A stretch of 60,000 nucleotides of DNA from Prorocentrum cordatum (Eukaryota > Sar > Dinophyceae > Prorocentrales > Prorocentraceae), in contig CAUYUJ010021036.1 in assembly GCA_963575745.1 (NCBI GenBank), positions 1 to 60,000 of the forward strand. The letters run 5' to 3'. This document shows, in pieces, positions 23,151 through 34,488 of this stretch (the stretch's first letter is position 1; every line of letters begins with the position of its first letter). The notes under the pieces were generated by a model, which made no database searches, was not told the DNA's origin, and saw only the letters and a program-made list of their open reading frames with translations. The position numbers were made by a program, and so were the translations under genes.

Positions 23151-23905
23151 AACCTATGGCGCCACCAATAGGAGGACGTTGTATTCTCGGCGGCCGAGGG
23201 CGCAACTAATGGCGCAACCAATAGGAGGACGTTTTATTCTCGGCGGCCGAGGGCGCAACCTATGGCGCAGCCAGTAGGAGGACGTTTTATTCTCGGCGGC
23301 CGAGGGCGCAACCCATGGCGCAACCGATGGGAGGACGTTTTGTTCTCGGCGGCCGAGGACGCAACCAATAGGAGGACGTTTTGTTCTCGGCGGCCGAGGG
23401 CGCAACCTATGGCGCAACCAACGGGAGGACGTTTCATTCTCGGCGGCCGAGGGCGCAACCTATGGCGCAACCAATCAGAAGACTATTTGTTCTCGGCGGC
23501 CGAGGGCGCAACATATGGCGAAACCAATAGGAGCCCGTTATATTCCCGACGGCCGAGGGGCGCAACCCATGGCGCAACCAATAAGAGGACCGATGTGGCC
23601 CAGACTGGTTGGACTTCGAATTGCGCGCGGGGCTTCACCCGATTTACGCTCGCCGTCTAGGCTGGCCGTGGGGCCCAAGCGGCGAGCTGTCTTGCGATTG
23701 CAGCCCAAGCCGCGGCATTCGCATTGCAACCCCCGTCCCCCGTAGAATCTTAACACGGGCGGGCCTGGTGCTCGCGAGTTCGATTTCTGTCGGCACGCTT
23801 TAAACTAAGTATTATATATATGAGACAATTCTATTTTCGACGGCCGAGAGGCGCAACCTATGGCGCAACTAATAGGAGCCAGTCATATTCTCGGCGGCCG
23901 AGGGC
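23151..23905 (+). repeat. 53-bp tandem arrays A and A' with CTCGGCGGCCGAG core, plus module end U
   Basis: The core CTCGGCGGCCGAG recurs at 23186, 23239, 23292 and 23345, a period of exactly 53. A shortened copy follows at 23386, then 23439 and 23492. Each unit also carries GGCGCAACC and AATAGGAGGAC. The array ends in a roughly 110-bp unit (23590-23700) containing CGGGGCTTCACCCGA and GGCCCAAGCGGCGAG. A second short array is at 23830-23905. Confidence 0.85.
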
Positions 23906-25477
23906 AAGGACGATGATGAACGACGAGGACGAACATGAACGACGACGCCCACGACGACGACGCCGACGACGACGGCGGCGAAGAGGACGGCGACGGCGGC
24001 GGCGACGGCGCCGACGAACACGGCGGCGACGGCGGCGGCGCCGAAGACAACTGCGACGGCGACGACAGCGACGACGGCGGCGGCGACGACGACAACGAGC
24101 ACCGCTACCACGACGACGCCCGAGGCGACGACGAACTCACTGACGGGGCCCAGACTGGCTGGACATCCAAATGCGTGCGGGGCTACGCCCGATGTGTGCT
24201 CGTCGTTTGGGTTGGCCGTGTGGCCCAAGCGGGGAGTTGTCTTGTGAAACTCCAACACCTGATATGTTGTTTCCTTTTCCCCTTCGTCCTCCCCCTCAGG
24301 CGTGTAATTTTCGTCATCTTTCCCCCCTCCTCCGCCTCCTTCTCCTCTGTTGGGCTCCTCTTGGGGTTTGGACCGGCTTGACGGGCCGCTTGGGACCGTA
24401 TTGTGCTATTTCGGGGGCCGTCTAGGGCCGTGTCGGGGCGCTTTGGATGGGCTCTTGGGTATTCCTGGGCTGTCGGGAGCCAGAAGAGGCGAGAACGCGA
24501 AACGAATTCAAAACTCCTAGAGGCCTCGCGTATCCCCGTCAACCCATTCAGAAACGCCGCCCTTGAGAACTGACGGGGAACGGGAGGATGAGACACAGAT
24601 CGTGAAGCAAACCGGGCAACCATGGTGAACTGAGAGATCTCTGGGCCGAAGGGGGGTGGCCATGCAGGGCATCTTCGGGCCATCTCTGGGGCTCGCGTGG
24701 GGGCAAGGTGTAAGGGAGGATTATGAGGAGAAGGAGGACGACGACGGCGACGAGGAAGAGGAGGAAAATGAGGAGGACTACGATGAGGACAAGGACGAGA
24801 ACGATGACGAAGACAGGGATGAGGATGAGGAGGCGGAAAACGGGGACGAATACTCTTGGAGCCATCTTACGAGGATGAGGGCTAGGACGAGGACGAGGAG
24901 GAAAACGAGGATGTTGAGGACGATGCCGAGGAGAGAGACGAGGACGAGGATGAGGAGGAGGACGAGGAAGAGGTTGAGGACGAGAAGGAGGACGAGGAGG
25001 AAGAGGAGGAAAGGGAGGACGCGGAGGAAGCGGGCGAAGACGAGGAGGAGAAGTGGGAGGAGGACGACGAGGACTCTGGAAGCCATGCCATCGTGTTCGT
25101 TGATACCCCGTCCTCGAGATCCATGTTCATGTCCTTCTGGTCAATTGCTCCCTCCGTTTTCCCCTCCCCCTCGTCAGCGCCATCGGGTCATTATCATCAT
25201 CCTCCTCCTCCTCCTCCCCTTCCCTTTCCCTTCCTCCTCCCCGTCCCCCTTGCCTGCCTCCGAGCTCCGCAGTGTCGTTCCCATTCTTCGCCTCTCCCTC
25301 CGTCACGTCATACCGTTCCTTCTCCTCCTCCTCCTCCTCCTCCTCCTCCTCCTCCTCCTCCTCCTCCTCCTCCTCCTCCTTTCTCTCCCATAAATAATCC
25401 TCCCCCTCCTCCCGCGAGTGTGAGGGGGAGCGGCGAGAGAGCGGCTTTCCTGGGCGATCTGCGTGGGCCGCCAGGCC
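23906..25477. other. Element interior: CGA tract, second module end, GAGGAC tract, CTCC tract
   Basis: 23910-24140 is CGACGACGG. 24140-24250 is a second module end (GGGGCTACGCCCGA). 24480-24700 plus the GAGGAC tract at 24720-25080 is the inverted partner of 27540-28070. 25321-25381 is a pure CTC run. The Glu/Asp-rich ORF through the GAGGAC tract is repeat-driven. Confidence 0.6.
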
Positions 25478-25830
25478 ATCTTGGACCGTCTGGGAGCGTT
25501 CTTGGGCCGTCTCGGGGTCCTCTTGGGCCGTCTTGAGGGCAGGCGAGACATCGCCCGACGCCAGTTGTTCCAGGATCGATGGTCGATCATGCGGCTGAGC
25601 GGCCGAGGGCGGCTCGACGAGGTGATGGTCACCATGACCATCACCTCGTCGAGCCGCGGCGAGGTGATGGTCACCATGACCATCACCTCGTCGAGCCGCC
25701 CTCGGCCGCTCAGCCGCATGATCGACCATCGACCCTGGAACAACTGGCGTCGGGCGATGTCTCGCCTGCCCTCAAGACGGCCCAAGAGGACCCCAAGACG
25801 GCCCAAGAGCGCTCCCAGACGATCCAAGAT
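25478..25830. repeat. 353-bp near-perfect palindrome
   Basis: Two 176-bp arms (25478-25653 and 25655-25830) are reverse complements with only a handful of mismatches; the dyad is at 25654. Shared landmarks are ATCTTGGA...TCCAAGAT at the outer ends, GCGGCTGAGC...GCTCAGCCGC, and GAGGTGATGG near the centre. It lies within 60 bases of the midpoint of the 20531-30891 element and could extrude as a cruciform. Confidence 0.85.
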
Positions 25831-25919
25831 TGCCTCAAAACGGTTCAAGTGGCACCCAGGAGGACGCCTCAAGAGGCGCCCCGATGGGATCCCCCAAAGG
25901 GCCCCAAGAGGCCAACCGA

Positions 25920-26070
25920 AATCACTAGACAGCTCGCCGCTTGGGCCACATGGCCAACCCAAACGACGAGCATACATCGGGCGTAGCCCCGCACGGATAT
26001 GGATGTCCAGCCAGTCTGTGCCCCATCAGTGAGTTCGTCGTCGCCTCGGGGGTCGTCGTGGTAGCGGCGC

Positions 26071-26102
<32 letters not shown>

Positions 26103-26155
26103 GCCGTCGCCGTCGCCGTCGTCGTCGTGGCCTTCGGCGCCGCCGCCATTGCCGC

Positions 26156-26186
<31 letters not shown>

Positions 26187-26850
26187 CCCTTCGCTCACCG
26201 CCGCCCTCGTCGGCGTCGTCGTCGTGGGCGTCGTCGTTCATCATCGTCCTCGTTGTTCATCCTCGTCCTCGCCCTCGGCCGCCGAGAATGTGACTGGCTC
26301 CTATTGGTTGCGCCATGGGTTGGGCTCTCGGCCGCGGAGAAAATGAGTGGCTCCTATTGGTTGCGCCATAGGTTGCGCCCTCGGCCGCCGAGAATTTAGC
26401 TGGCTCCTGTTTCTTGCGCTATAAGTTGCGCCCCTCGGCCGCCGAGAATATAACTGTCTCCTATTGGCTGCGCCATAGGTTGCGCCCTCGGCCGTCGAGA
26501 ATATAACTGGCTCCTCTTGGTTGCGCCATAGGTTGCGCCCTCGGCCGCCGAGAATATAGCTGGCTCCTACTGGTTGCGCCATAGCTTGCGCCCCTCGTCC
26601 GCCGAGAATATAACTGGCAACGATTGGTTGCGCCATAGGTTGCGCCCTCGGCCGCCGAGAATATAACTGGCTCCGGGCGGTTGCGCCGTAGGTTGCTTCC
26701 TCTTCCGCTGAGAATATAACTGGCTCCTAATGGTTACGCCATAGGTTGCGCCCCTCGGCGACCGAACATATAACTGGCTCGTAACGAGCCCGACCAGTCA
26801 GTCCAGTCCAGTTTCATTTCGCGAAAAACAAATTCGTGCAACGCCCGAAA
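25920..26850 (-). repeat. Inverted module: unit U2', CGT tract, 53-bp array B
   Basis: 25920-26030 is the reverse complement of 24140-24250. 26036-26260 is CGTCGTCG, mirroring the CGA tract at 23910-24140. 26275-26775 is a roughly nine-copy array of the 53-bp unit in reverse orientation (CTCGGCCGCCGAGAATATAA). 26785-26850 is the CAGTCAGTCCAGTCC end. The order is the exact mirror of 23830-24250. Confidence 0.8.
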
Positions 26851-29160
26851 TGATTACCATCAAGTCCCACCAGCCCTCTGTGCGAAAGTGGTCTGACGGT
26901 ATTTGTAATCCTTTTTCCAAGGCCCCTTCTTCCCCTTCGGGGAAAGGGTTTACCCTTCCCCCTACCACTCCCAGGGATCTGGGCGGGGGGGGGCGGCCAA
27001 GATGGCTCCAAGAGGATATCCAATTCTACAAGATGGCCTCCAAGATGGCTCAAGATAGCCGAACATGATTCAATACAGGTTCTGACATGCCCCAAGGGGC
27101 CCTAAGAGTGCCACAAACAGGCGCCAAATGCTTCCGGAGCCCGTGACCCCCCCGAGAGGCCCAAATCTTTCAACAATCTGAAGTAAATCAAAAGTGTTCG
27201 CCTTCTTGCTTTTTCGTTTCCGACTTGTTTTCCAGTTTGGCTCAACGATGACCCCAAGATGGCCCAAGGGGGCCCCTAGAGGCGCCCACGATGGACTCAA
27301 GACGGCCCCAGGAGCGCCAAAGAGGGCAACTAAGAGGTGAATTTGGGGGCCCCGGAGGGGGGAACTGAATTCGGAACCCCCTTATTTGAATGATGGCCTC
27401 CAAACTGTCCTTAAGAGGCCTTCCGGCCCCCCAAGAGCCAAGAGGGCTCTAAGAGGGCCCCACGAGGCCCCCTCAAAGATCCCCAAGATGATCCCAATAC
27501 CCTCCAAGGTAGCCCCAAGAGTGCCCCAAGACCCAAAGATGCCAGGGCCCTCGTCCTCCTCCCCCTCCTTGTCTTCGTCCGTTTCCTCCCCGTCCTCCTC
27601 TTCCTCCTCCTCTTCATCCTTCTCGTCCTCATCCTTATCCTCGTCCTCGTCATCCTCCTCGTCCTCGTCATCCTCCTCGTTCTCGTCCTCGTCCTTTTCG
27701 TTTTCCTCCTCCTCGTCCTAGCCCTCATCCTCGTAATATGGCTCAAAGAGTCTGGTCCCTGTTGATCTCCTCCACCTCCTCCTCATCCTCCACCTCGTCG
27801 TCGTCTTCGTCCTCGTTCTCGTCCTTGTCCTCATCGTCGTCCTCCTCCAGTTTCCTCTCTTCCTCGTCGTTGTCGTCGTTGTCCACCTTCCTCCTCCTTT
27901 TCCCCTCCCCTCCACACCAGCACCAGAAATGGCCCGAAGAAGCCTCCAGTGCCACCCAACTGTCCCCAGAGATCTCTCAGTTCACTCTGGTTGCTTGCTT
28001 TGTTTCAATATATGTGTCTCCTCCTCTCGCTTCCCGTCAGCTCTCAAGGGCAGCGTTTCTGAATGGTACGGTGTGTATATAAACATATGTGTATAAATGA
28101 TTCGGGCAAGAACATTTGGCGCAAAACCTGTCGAAGGAAAGGCGTGGCGCGGTGGGGGGAGTGGGGTTCAGATGGGGGACGGGGGATGCGAGGGGGTATC
28201 GAACTCACCTTTCCTGTTTCTTCCTTATTCTTTCCGCTCCCTCATCTTCATTTCTCGTCCATCCTCGCTCCCCATCCCCATCCCTTCTCCTCCCTCCTCT
28301 TTCCTTGTTCCTTGTCCCCCCTCCGCGCCTTCGTATTCTCCCCATCCTCCTCCCTCGCCCTCTCTACCTCTTTCCTCCTCCTCATCTCCCCCCCCCATCC
28401 TCCATCGACTCCCTCTCCTCTCCAGTGGCAACATGTAGACATGTAGATCTGTTGGGGGAGGGCTCCCAAGATCGATCGTTGCTTCTTTATTGAAAAAAGG
28501 TGGGGTACCTTTTGAGATCCCTCTCAATATAAGTTATTTTTTCCACAGGCGCAATACACAGAGACCATCACCATCAACATCATCCGTCTCTTGCGCCCTC
28601 ACCCTCATCAGCCTGAATCGCCGCGCCCCAGTATCTCCAGTACTCTGACAACACTTGCGGTTACTACCACTGCTGCTGATAGTACTCACTCTACAGAGAA
28701 CAACAAAAACACCAAAACAAGACAAACGACGACTGTCGAAGACGAAGCGCAGCGAAGGGCTGGCGGAGGAGGGCTGGAGGGCGCGAAGAAAAAATCGGCG
28801 GGGGGGGGGGTCGGAGTCGCCCCCTTCTCTTCCTCCGTCATTCATTCCTCTTCACCGTGCATTATATCATCCTTCATTCTCCTTCCCCATCACCCCCCCA
28901 CGCGCGAGGCGCGATTATCTTCGCGCCCCCGTGCACCGCCCCGTCCTCTTCCCGTCCATTTATATTCCCTCCACATCCCCTCTTTCCCCTTCCCCCCATC
29001 GCCCCCCTTCTCCCCTTCCTTCCCCTACTCCGTCCCCGCCACGCATCGCCTCCAGATGTATGTATACATGCGTGCACGTACGCACGCGCGCGTCACATAG
29101 TACATACATACACACATATATACACACTATATATATATATATATATATATTGCGCGTGGC
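26851..29160. other. Element interior, right: no gene seen
   Basis: 27000-27540 repeats CCCAAGATGGC/GGCCCCAAGAG-like phrases. 27540-28070 is TCCTCGTCC-rich and, with the AGAGATCTCTCAGTTCACT segment at 27970, is the inverted partner of 24480-25080. 28220-28430 is TCCCTC-rich. 28560-28760 is ACTACCACTG-like, CAT-rich DNA. 29115-29150 is (TA)n. Confidence 0.5.
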
Positions 29161-29164
29161 CAAT

Positions 29165-29895
29165 CACACGACATGTCGCCGCTTGGGCCCCGCGGCCAAT
29201 CCAAACGGCGAGCATGAATCGGGCGTAGCCCCGCACGCAATTCGAAGTCCAACCAGTCTGGGCCACATCGGTCGTCCTATTGGTTGCGGCATAGGTTGCG
29301 CCCTCGGCCGCCGAGAATGGAACGTCCTCCCATTGGTTGCGCCACAGGTTGCGCCCTCGGCCGCCGAGAATAAAACGCCCTCCCATTGGTTGCGCCATAG
29401 GTTGCGCCCTCGGCCGCCGAGAGTAAAACGCCCCCCCATTGGTTGCACCATAGGTTGCGCCCTCGGCCGCCGAGAGTAAAACGACCTCTTATTGGTTGCG
29501 CCGTAGGTTGCGCCCTCGGCCGCCGAGAATAAAACGTCTCCCTATTGGTTGCGCCCTCGGCCGCCGAGAGTAAAACGTCCTCCCGTTGGTTGCGCCATAG
29601 GTTGCGCCCTCGGCCGCCGAGAATGGAACGACCTCTTATTGGTTGCGCCGTAGGTTGCGCCTTCGGCCGTCGAGACTAAAATGTCCTCCTATTGGTGGCG
29701 CCATAGTTTGCGCCATAGGTTGCGCCCTCGGCCGGCGAGAATAACGCTACCTCCGATTGGTGGCGCCACAGGTTGCGCCCTGGGTCGCCGGAAATTAATA
29801 TCAAAACGTCCTCCTATCAGGTGCGACCAGTTCAGTCCACTCAATCTAGTCAGCTTAATTCGCGATGAACGAATCGGGGATACGCCGGAAATTAC
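29165..29895 (-). repeat. Third module: unit U and 53-bp array C, reverse orientation
   Basis: 29165-29270 matches the reverse complement of 23590-23700. 29275-29800 holds about ten 53-bp units with GGTTGCGCCATAGGTTGCGC and CTCGGCCGCCGAG. 29815-29895 is the CAGTTCAGTCC end. With array A it forms another inverted pair. Confidence 0.8.
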
Positions 29896-30439
29896 GTGCG
29901 AACCATTCTGTGGACAGTGCACGTATACCACATATGTGCGCGCGGCATTTTCCATAGCATTATATATGGTCACATAGCGCCGATGTGCTTGCGACATCAC
30001 CACATATGAGTACATAGCGGTGACAACATAAATTTTTTACATTTCACACATCGCACACACGCCGACGCCACCTGTGTTTCCCACCACAAAACAAACTTAC
30101 GCATCGGCCCGTCTTGCATTCTGATTCGAGATCTATGGTATTGACTGCTCCGTTTTCCACCGCAAAATAAAATTACGAATCGAGCCGTCCTGCATTTTGA
30201 TAAGAGTTCTATGGTCTTGACTGTTAACGTACATGTTACCAGAAACAAGCCAGAGCACCATTAGTTCAAAATTATGTTGTTGTCGGAGGATACATAACCA
30301 ACGCTTTTTTGTTACCGAGACAAAATCTGGATCACAAGTTCTCAACACATTTGTTGGTGTTGTGGATGAACAGGTGCCGCACACATGTTCAAAACCGTTG
30401 TTAATCATGTTAAGAATCGTTGTTAAACGCTTCAACATA
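29896..30439. other. No gene seen; two diverged copies of an 80-bp unit
   Basis: 30078-30145 and 30158-30225 share CCACCACAAAACAAA-like, GCCCGTCTTGCATT-like and CTATGGTATTGACTG-like parts. Otherwise this is AT-rich spacer inside the large element. Confidence 0.6.
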
Positions 30440-30891
30440 TGTTGAACTCGTCGACTTATAAGTCGACATAGTTCGACTTAGTAAGTCGAACTACGTCGGC
30501 TTAGTAACTCGAGCGTTCGACTTAGCTAACTCGACTTAAGTCGACTTAGTAAGTCGAGTTAGGTCGACTTAGCTAAGTCGACTTATAACTTGATTACAAC
30601 TCAATTACTAAGTCGAAGAGTGCAGGGCTAATTGAGTTAAGTATAAGTCACCTAACTGGGTTATAACCCGACTTATAATTCAACCTCCTAGGTATGCTGA
30701 CTTTTACTAACTCAACGAGCTCTAATAAGGCATTAGAGGTTGACTTATAACTCAGACGCTGTCAGTCACTATTCAACGCGCCAATTTATAACTTAGTTAT
30801 AACTTAATTATAACTTAGTTATAACTTAGTTATAACTTAGTTACTAACAGGCGTCCTCAACTTATATCTAAGATTTAACCCGCCGTTCATC
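30440..30891 (-). repeat. Right terminal inverted repeat with TAAGTCGA sub-repeats
   Basis: Mirror of 20531-20862: palindromic GTCGACTTA units (30450-30600), diverged TTATAACTTAG repeats (30780-30845), and the 40-bp end at 30852-30891. Confidence 0.8.
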
Positions 30892-30894
30892 TCA

Positions 30895-31848
30895 GTACTC
30901 CCTACCCCCCCTCCCTACTCCCCCTCCCAACTCCCTACTCCCCTCCTCCCCCTCCCTACTCCCTACTCCCCCTCCCTACTCCCTACTCCCTCTCCCATCC
31001 GTGCCCCTACTGCCCCCCGGCCGGCGGCGCCAGCGGGGGGCGGGGGGCGGGGGCCGGGGCCTGCGGCAGGCGCGGCGCCGGCCGCTGGCGCTGGCGCGGC
31101 GCTGGCGCGGCGCTGGCGCGGCGCTGGCCGGTGGCCTGCGGCCTGCGGCGAGCGGCGCCGGAGGCCGCCCCCGTCCGCTGCGAGGGAGGGAATGAGGAGG
31201 ATCATGGAAGATGAAGAGGGCGATGGCGATGAGTCGATGATGGGAAGAGGAGGTGAGGCGAGGATGGGGAGGGAGAGGAGGGGTAGGGGTAGGGGGGTAG
31301 GGAGTAGGGAGAGTAGGGTAGGGGGTAGGAGAGGGAGTAAGGGTAGGAGGGAGGGACTAGGAGTAGGGAGTAGGGAGTAGGGAGGAGGAGCCCCAGACTA
31401 GACACCAAACCTCATCGTATCATCGTAGCTTCACTTCTTTGCCAGCTTCCGCAATTGCGTCGAACTCTTACTCTTCACTTCTTCCTCCCCCCTCCCCCCT
31501 CCCCCCTCCCACCTCCCCCTCTTCCCTCCCTTCCCCTCCCCCTCCCTCTCTCCCTCCCCCCCCTCCCCCCCTCCCCCTCCCCTCCCCTTCCCCCCTCCTC
31601 CCCTTCCCCTTCCCCCCCCCTTTCCCCTCCGCAGCCACGAGCTGGCTTCCGCCGTCCGCCGAGACCCTGCTTGGCCATTTTGGGCGATTGAGCCGCCTCG
31701 CGCCCCTAGTTCCCGGTGCTGCGCTGGGTTCTGGGCGCTGGGCGGAGGGCGGCGGGCGGCGGGCGGCGGGCAGGCGGGCAGCGTGTAGCGCGCAGCACTG
31801 CCGCAGCACCTAACTACGCGTTCCCACGATTTCTACGGGCGTCGTCGT

Positions 31849-31915
<67 letters not shown>

Positions 31916-32078
31916 GTCGTCGGTCGTCGGCGTCGGCGTCGGCGTCGTCGTCTGTCGTCTGTCGTCTGTCGTCTGTCGCATGTCGCCCGCCGTCCACCGT
32001 CGTCGTCGGCGGTCGGCGGTCGGCGGGGCGCCGCGCGCCGCGAGGCGCGGGGCGCGGGCTAGGCGCTAGGCGCGGATG
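30895..32078. other. CCCTACTCC satellite then GC-rich and GTC-repeat spacer
   Basis: 30895-31000 is the CTCCCTACTCC satellite. 31015-31190 is a GGCGC-rich tract. 31270-31385 is GTAGGGAGTAGG. 31480-31625 is CCCCTCC. 31845-31975 is GTCGTCGTC/GTCTGTC. No gene is supported. Confidence 0.6.
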
Positions 32079-33415
32079 TCAAGGCACCGGCTGGGCCATC
32101 TTGACCTTGTCATCAGTGAGCTTGGTCCTCCTCACCCTCTTTCTCAACTCCTGGAGGTTCAACTCCTTCTTCACCGCGTCCTCGCCCTTGATCTCGTCAC
32201 CCTCCTCCTTCTGCGCCAAGAAGCCGCCGTCGTTCGCCTCGTCCGCCTCCTCCATGGTCGCCACGTCCGCCTCCTCCTCTGTGGTGGCCTCCGCCTTCGC
32301 CTCCTCCTCCTCGATGATGGCCACGTCCGCCTCCTCCTCTGTGGCGCGCCTGCGTTCCCGGCCCAGGCCCAAGACCAAGTAGTTGGCGCTGTTGAAGTGC
32401 TTGCGCCCCTGGGACCAGACCATCTGGTTGCGGCGATCGCGCGCCCAGAGCCAGCGCTCCGCAATGAGGTCCTCAAAGCACGACTCCGGGAAGTCCTCCT
32501 CATGCGGATTGTGCAACACCTTGGGCACGAACCGAGCTGGCTCAGGAGCCTCCTTGGGCAGCGGCGGAGCCTCCTCTTCGGCGGCGGCCCTCGGCGGCGG
32601 CCTCATCGGCGGCGGCCTCATCCTCTTCGGCGGCGGCGGCCGCGGCTGCGGCTGGTGCCCCGACGGCGCGGACATCTTGAGGGCCTTCTTCGCCACCACC
32701 GCTGACTTGACCGCCAGCCGCACCGGCGCCGGCGCCGGCGTCGACGCACTCAGAGCCGCGCTCGCCGAGCTCGCCGCCGCCGAACTTCGCCGCCGCGGCG
32801 GCGGTGCCACCTTCGGGGCGGGCTGCCAGCGCGGCGGGTAGCGCAGGCCGGCCTGCTGGAACTGCGGGAACGGGCACGCCACCACCCTCGGGAACGGGTA
32901 CGCCACCACGGGAACGGGCACGCCACCAGGCACGCCACCACCTTGCAAGGGCGCCTGCGCCTGCGGCGCCGGCGGTGATGCAGGCGCCTGCGAACAGAAC
33001 TATGCACATACACCGAATCCCGATTCTGGCCAGGCCCTTCCTGGTTCCTGGGTTCCTGGGCCCAGGATCGGTGCATATGCTTTCCTGGCCAAGGCAGGAG
33101 GGCGGAGGGCGTATGGCGTATGGCGTATGGCGTATGCACCGATCCTGGACTCTGGACTCAGGATGGGCCTGGCAAGAATCGGTGTATGTGCATAGTTCTC
33201 TGTCCTCTGACCTTCGGAAGCGCCTCGGGCTCGGGCCGCCAAGGCCGCTGCTTCGCCTTCGCCTTGAGGTACTTCACCGCCGCCGTCCTCGATGTGCTGC
33301 CGGCGCCGGCCGCCGCCTCGTCGTCGTCCGACGAACTGGGCACATATGGCGCGGGCGCGAAGAAGCGCTTCTTCAGCGGCGGAGTGCGCGGAGCCCGCCG
33401 GGACTGCTGGGACAT
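32079..33415 (-). CDS. Intact two-exon hypothetical protein (370 aa), retrogene with a gained intron
   Basis: Exon 1 (33415-33212) encodes MSQQSRRAPRTPPLKKRFFA to PEPEALPK (68 aa). A GT-AG intron (33211-32988, phase 0) follows. Exon 2 (32987-32079) starts APASPPAPQAQAPLQ and ends VKMAQPVP. Residues 69-210 are Pro/Ala-rich. Residues 210-270 hold the only well-mixed part (NPHEEDFPESCFEDLIAERW, then LWARDRRNQMVWSQGRKHFN). The C-terminus alternates Glu/Ala-rich blocks (ATEEEADVAIIEEEEAKAEA) with a basic tail (LRKRVRRTKL). The frame is unbroken. A leader relic lies 96 bases upstream in the same sense, so the gene looks like an integrated mRNA copy; the intron must then be younger than the integration. 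Function unknown; a nuclear protein is possible from composition alone. Confidence 0.75.
32988..33211 (-). repeat. Introner-like intron with perfect 21-bp terminal inverted repeats
   Basis: On the plus strand AGAACTATGCACATACACCG begins at 32996, and its exact reverse complement ends at 33199 (21 of 21 pairs). The pairing continues inwards: GATTC...GGCCAGGCCC pairs with GGGCCTGGC...GAATC, and CAGGATCGGTGCATA with GTATGCACCGATCCTG. Nearly the whole 224-nt intron therefore folds into one hairpin. GT and AG lie 13 and 8 bases outside the repeats. Splicing restores a clean 370-aa frame. Confidence 0.8.
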
Positions 33416-33510
33416 CGCAGTGCGGAGCGCGCGGCGCCGCGCGGCCGCGCGAGGGCGCGAGGAGTTTCCTCGTCGCTCCTCGGATCCTCGGAGGACGGAG
33501 GATCTGCAAA

Positions 33511-33532
33511 CTGTAAGCCGAAAATGGCTACG
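33511..33532 (-). other. Spliced-leader relic upstream of the 33415 gene
   Basis: The minus strand reads CGTAGCCATTTT exactly as in DinoSL, then CGGCTTACAG in place of GGCTCAAG (one inserted C plus two changes). It lies 96 bases before the ATG at 33415. Confidence 0.7.
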
Positions 33533-34488
33533 AATAACGTGATAACGTTTTCTCCCCTTCGTCCGACGTCCGACGTCCTCGCCCCTCGCCCCTCGCCCTT
33601 CTCCTCCTGTTTATCCTCCAGTGGCCAGTGGCTTATTCCTCTGTCTCGTATCTGATTCGAGGTTCGAGTATTGAGATAATCCAGTCGTCGTCGTCCGTCG
33701 TCGTCGTCGAGTCGTCGTCCGTCGTCCGTCGTCGTCGTCGTCGGTCTTCGTCGTCGTCGTCTGTCGTCTGTCGTCGTCGTCGACTGTCGTCGGCGGCGGT
33801 GGCGGCCATTGTTGCGACATAGGTTGCTCGCTCGGGCCCGCGGCGTTGCAGGGGGCTGCGCAGTGTTGCATGGGGGCAAAGGGCGAAGGAAAGAGTACAG
33901 CGCAAGAGACCAGGCACCAGGCACCAGGCACAGGCACGTGTAAGAGCAGCGAGCAGCGAGCAGCAGAGCCGATGTCAATCCTATGTTGTTGCTCTCACGC
34001 TCTCACCCCTCGCCCCTGCCCCCCTGCCCCCTGCCCCCTGCATCCTCTTTCCTCTTCTCACGTCGTACCCCCCCCCCCGAAACATCTGTAGCGCTCTCCG
34101 CATGCCGCATGCCGCATGCCCTAACCTACCAACCTACCAGGGGGCAACGAAGCATTGCCTGTTGCCTGTTCGTTGTGCCATAGGCCATAGGTTGCGCGCG
34201 GGGCCACCGATTTTGGAGAGGGGCAGGGGGCAGGGGGCAGGGTGCAGGGTTGGGGCGAGGGGAGAGCAGGGGAGAGGAGAGAGGAGAGGAGAGAGGAGAG
34301 GAGGAGGACGCGGACACCTGGCCACTGGCCACTGGCCACTGCCATGCCCCTGCCTGGCCCTGCCTGCTGCCCCGCAGCACGCAGCACTTTGTGGCGCAAA
34401 GCATGCGAGTGCCCAGCGGCACTCCACCAGTGCGGCCTCTCAGGGGCCATCGCCAAGTCCGTGGTCCGTGGGTCAGCGACCGGCGACC
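33533..34488. other. No gene seen; GTCGTC tract and G-rich repeats
   Basis: 33683-33800 is GTCGTCGTC. 33905-33930 repeats CAGGCACCAGG. 34010-34050 is CCCCTGCC. 34215-34310 is GGGGCAGG/GAGAGGAG. 34318-34345 repeats TGGCCACTGGCCACTG. The 5' flank of the 34489 gene has no recognisable leader relic. Confidence 0.5.

Noticed and set aside
23151-23600. CRISPR-like 53-bp array
   Set aside because: No variable spacers; the full 53-bp unit repeats.
24656-25393. Glu/Asp-rich or Arg/Lys-rich ORF, possible acidic protein
   Set aside because: It is a GAGGAC triplet tract mirrored at 27540-27900 on the other strand, inside a repeat element.
27725-27748. CGTAATATGGCTCAAAG match to the spliced leader
   Set aside because: It lies inside an inverted tract, whose partner near 24850 shows the same text as ordinary repeat; no gene follows.
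31671-31690. GGCCATTTTGG match to the spliced leader
   Set aside because: Only the central ten bases or so agree, and no ORF follows in that orientation.
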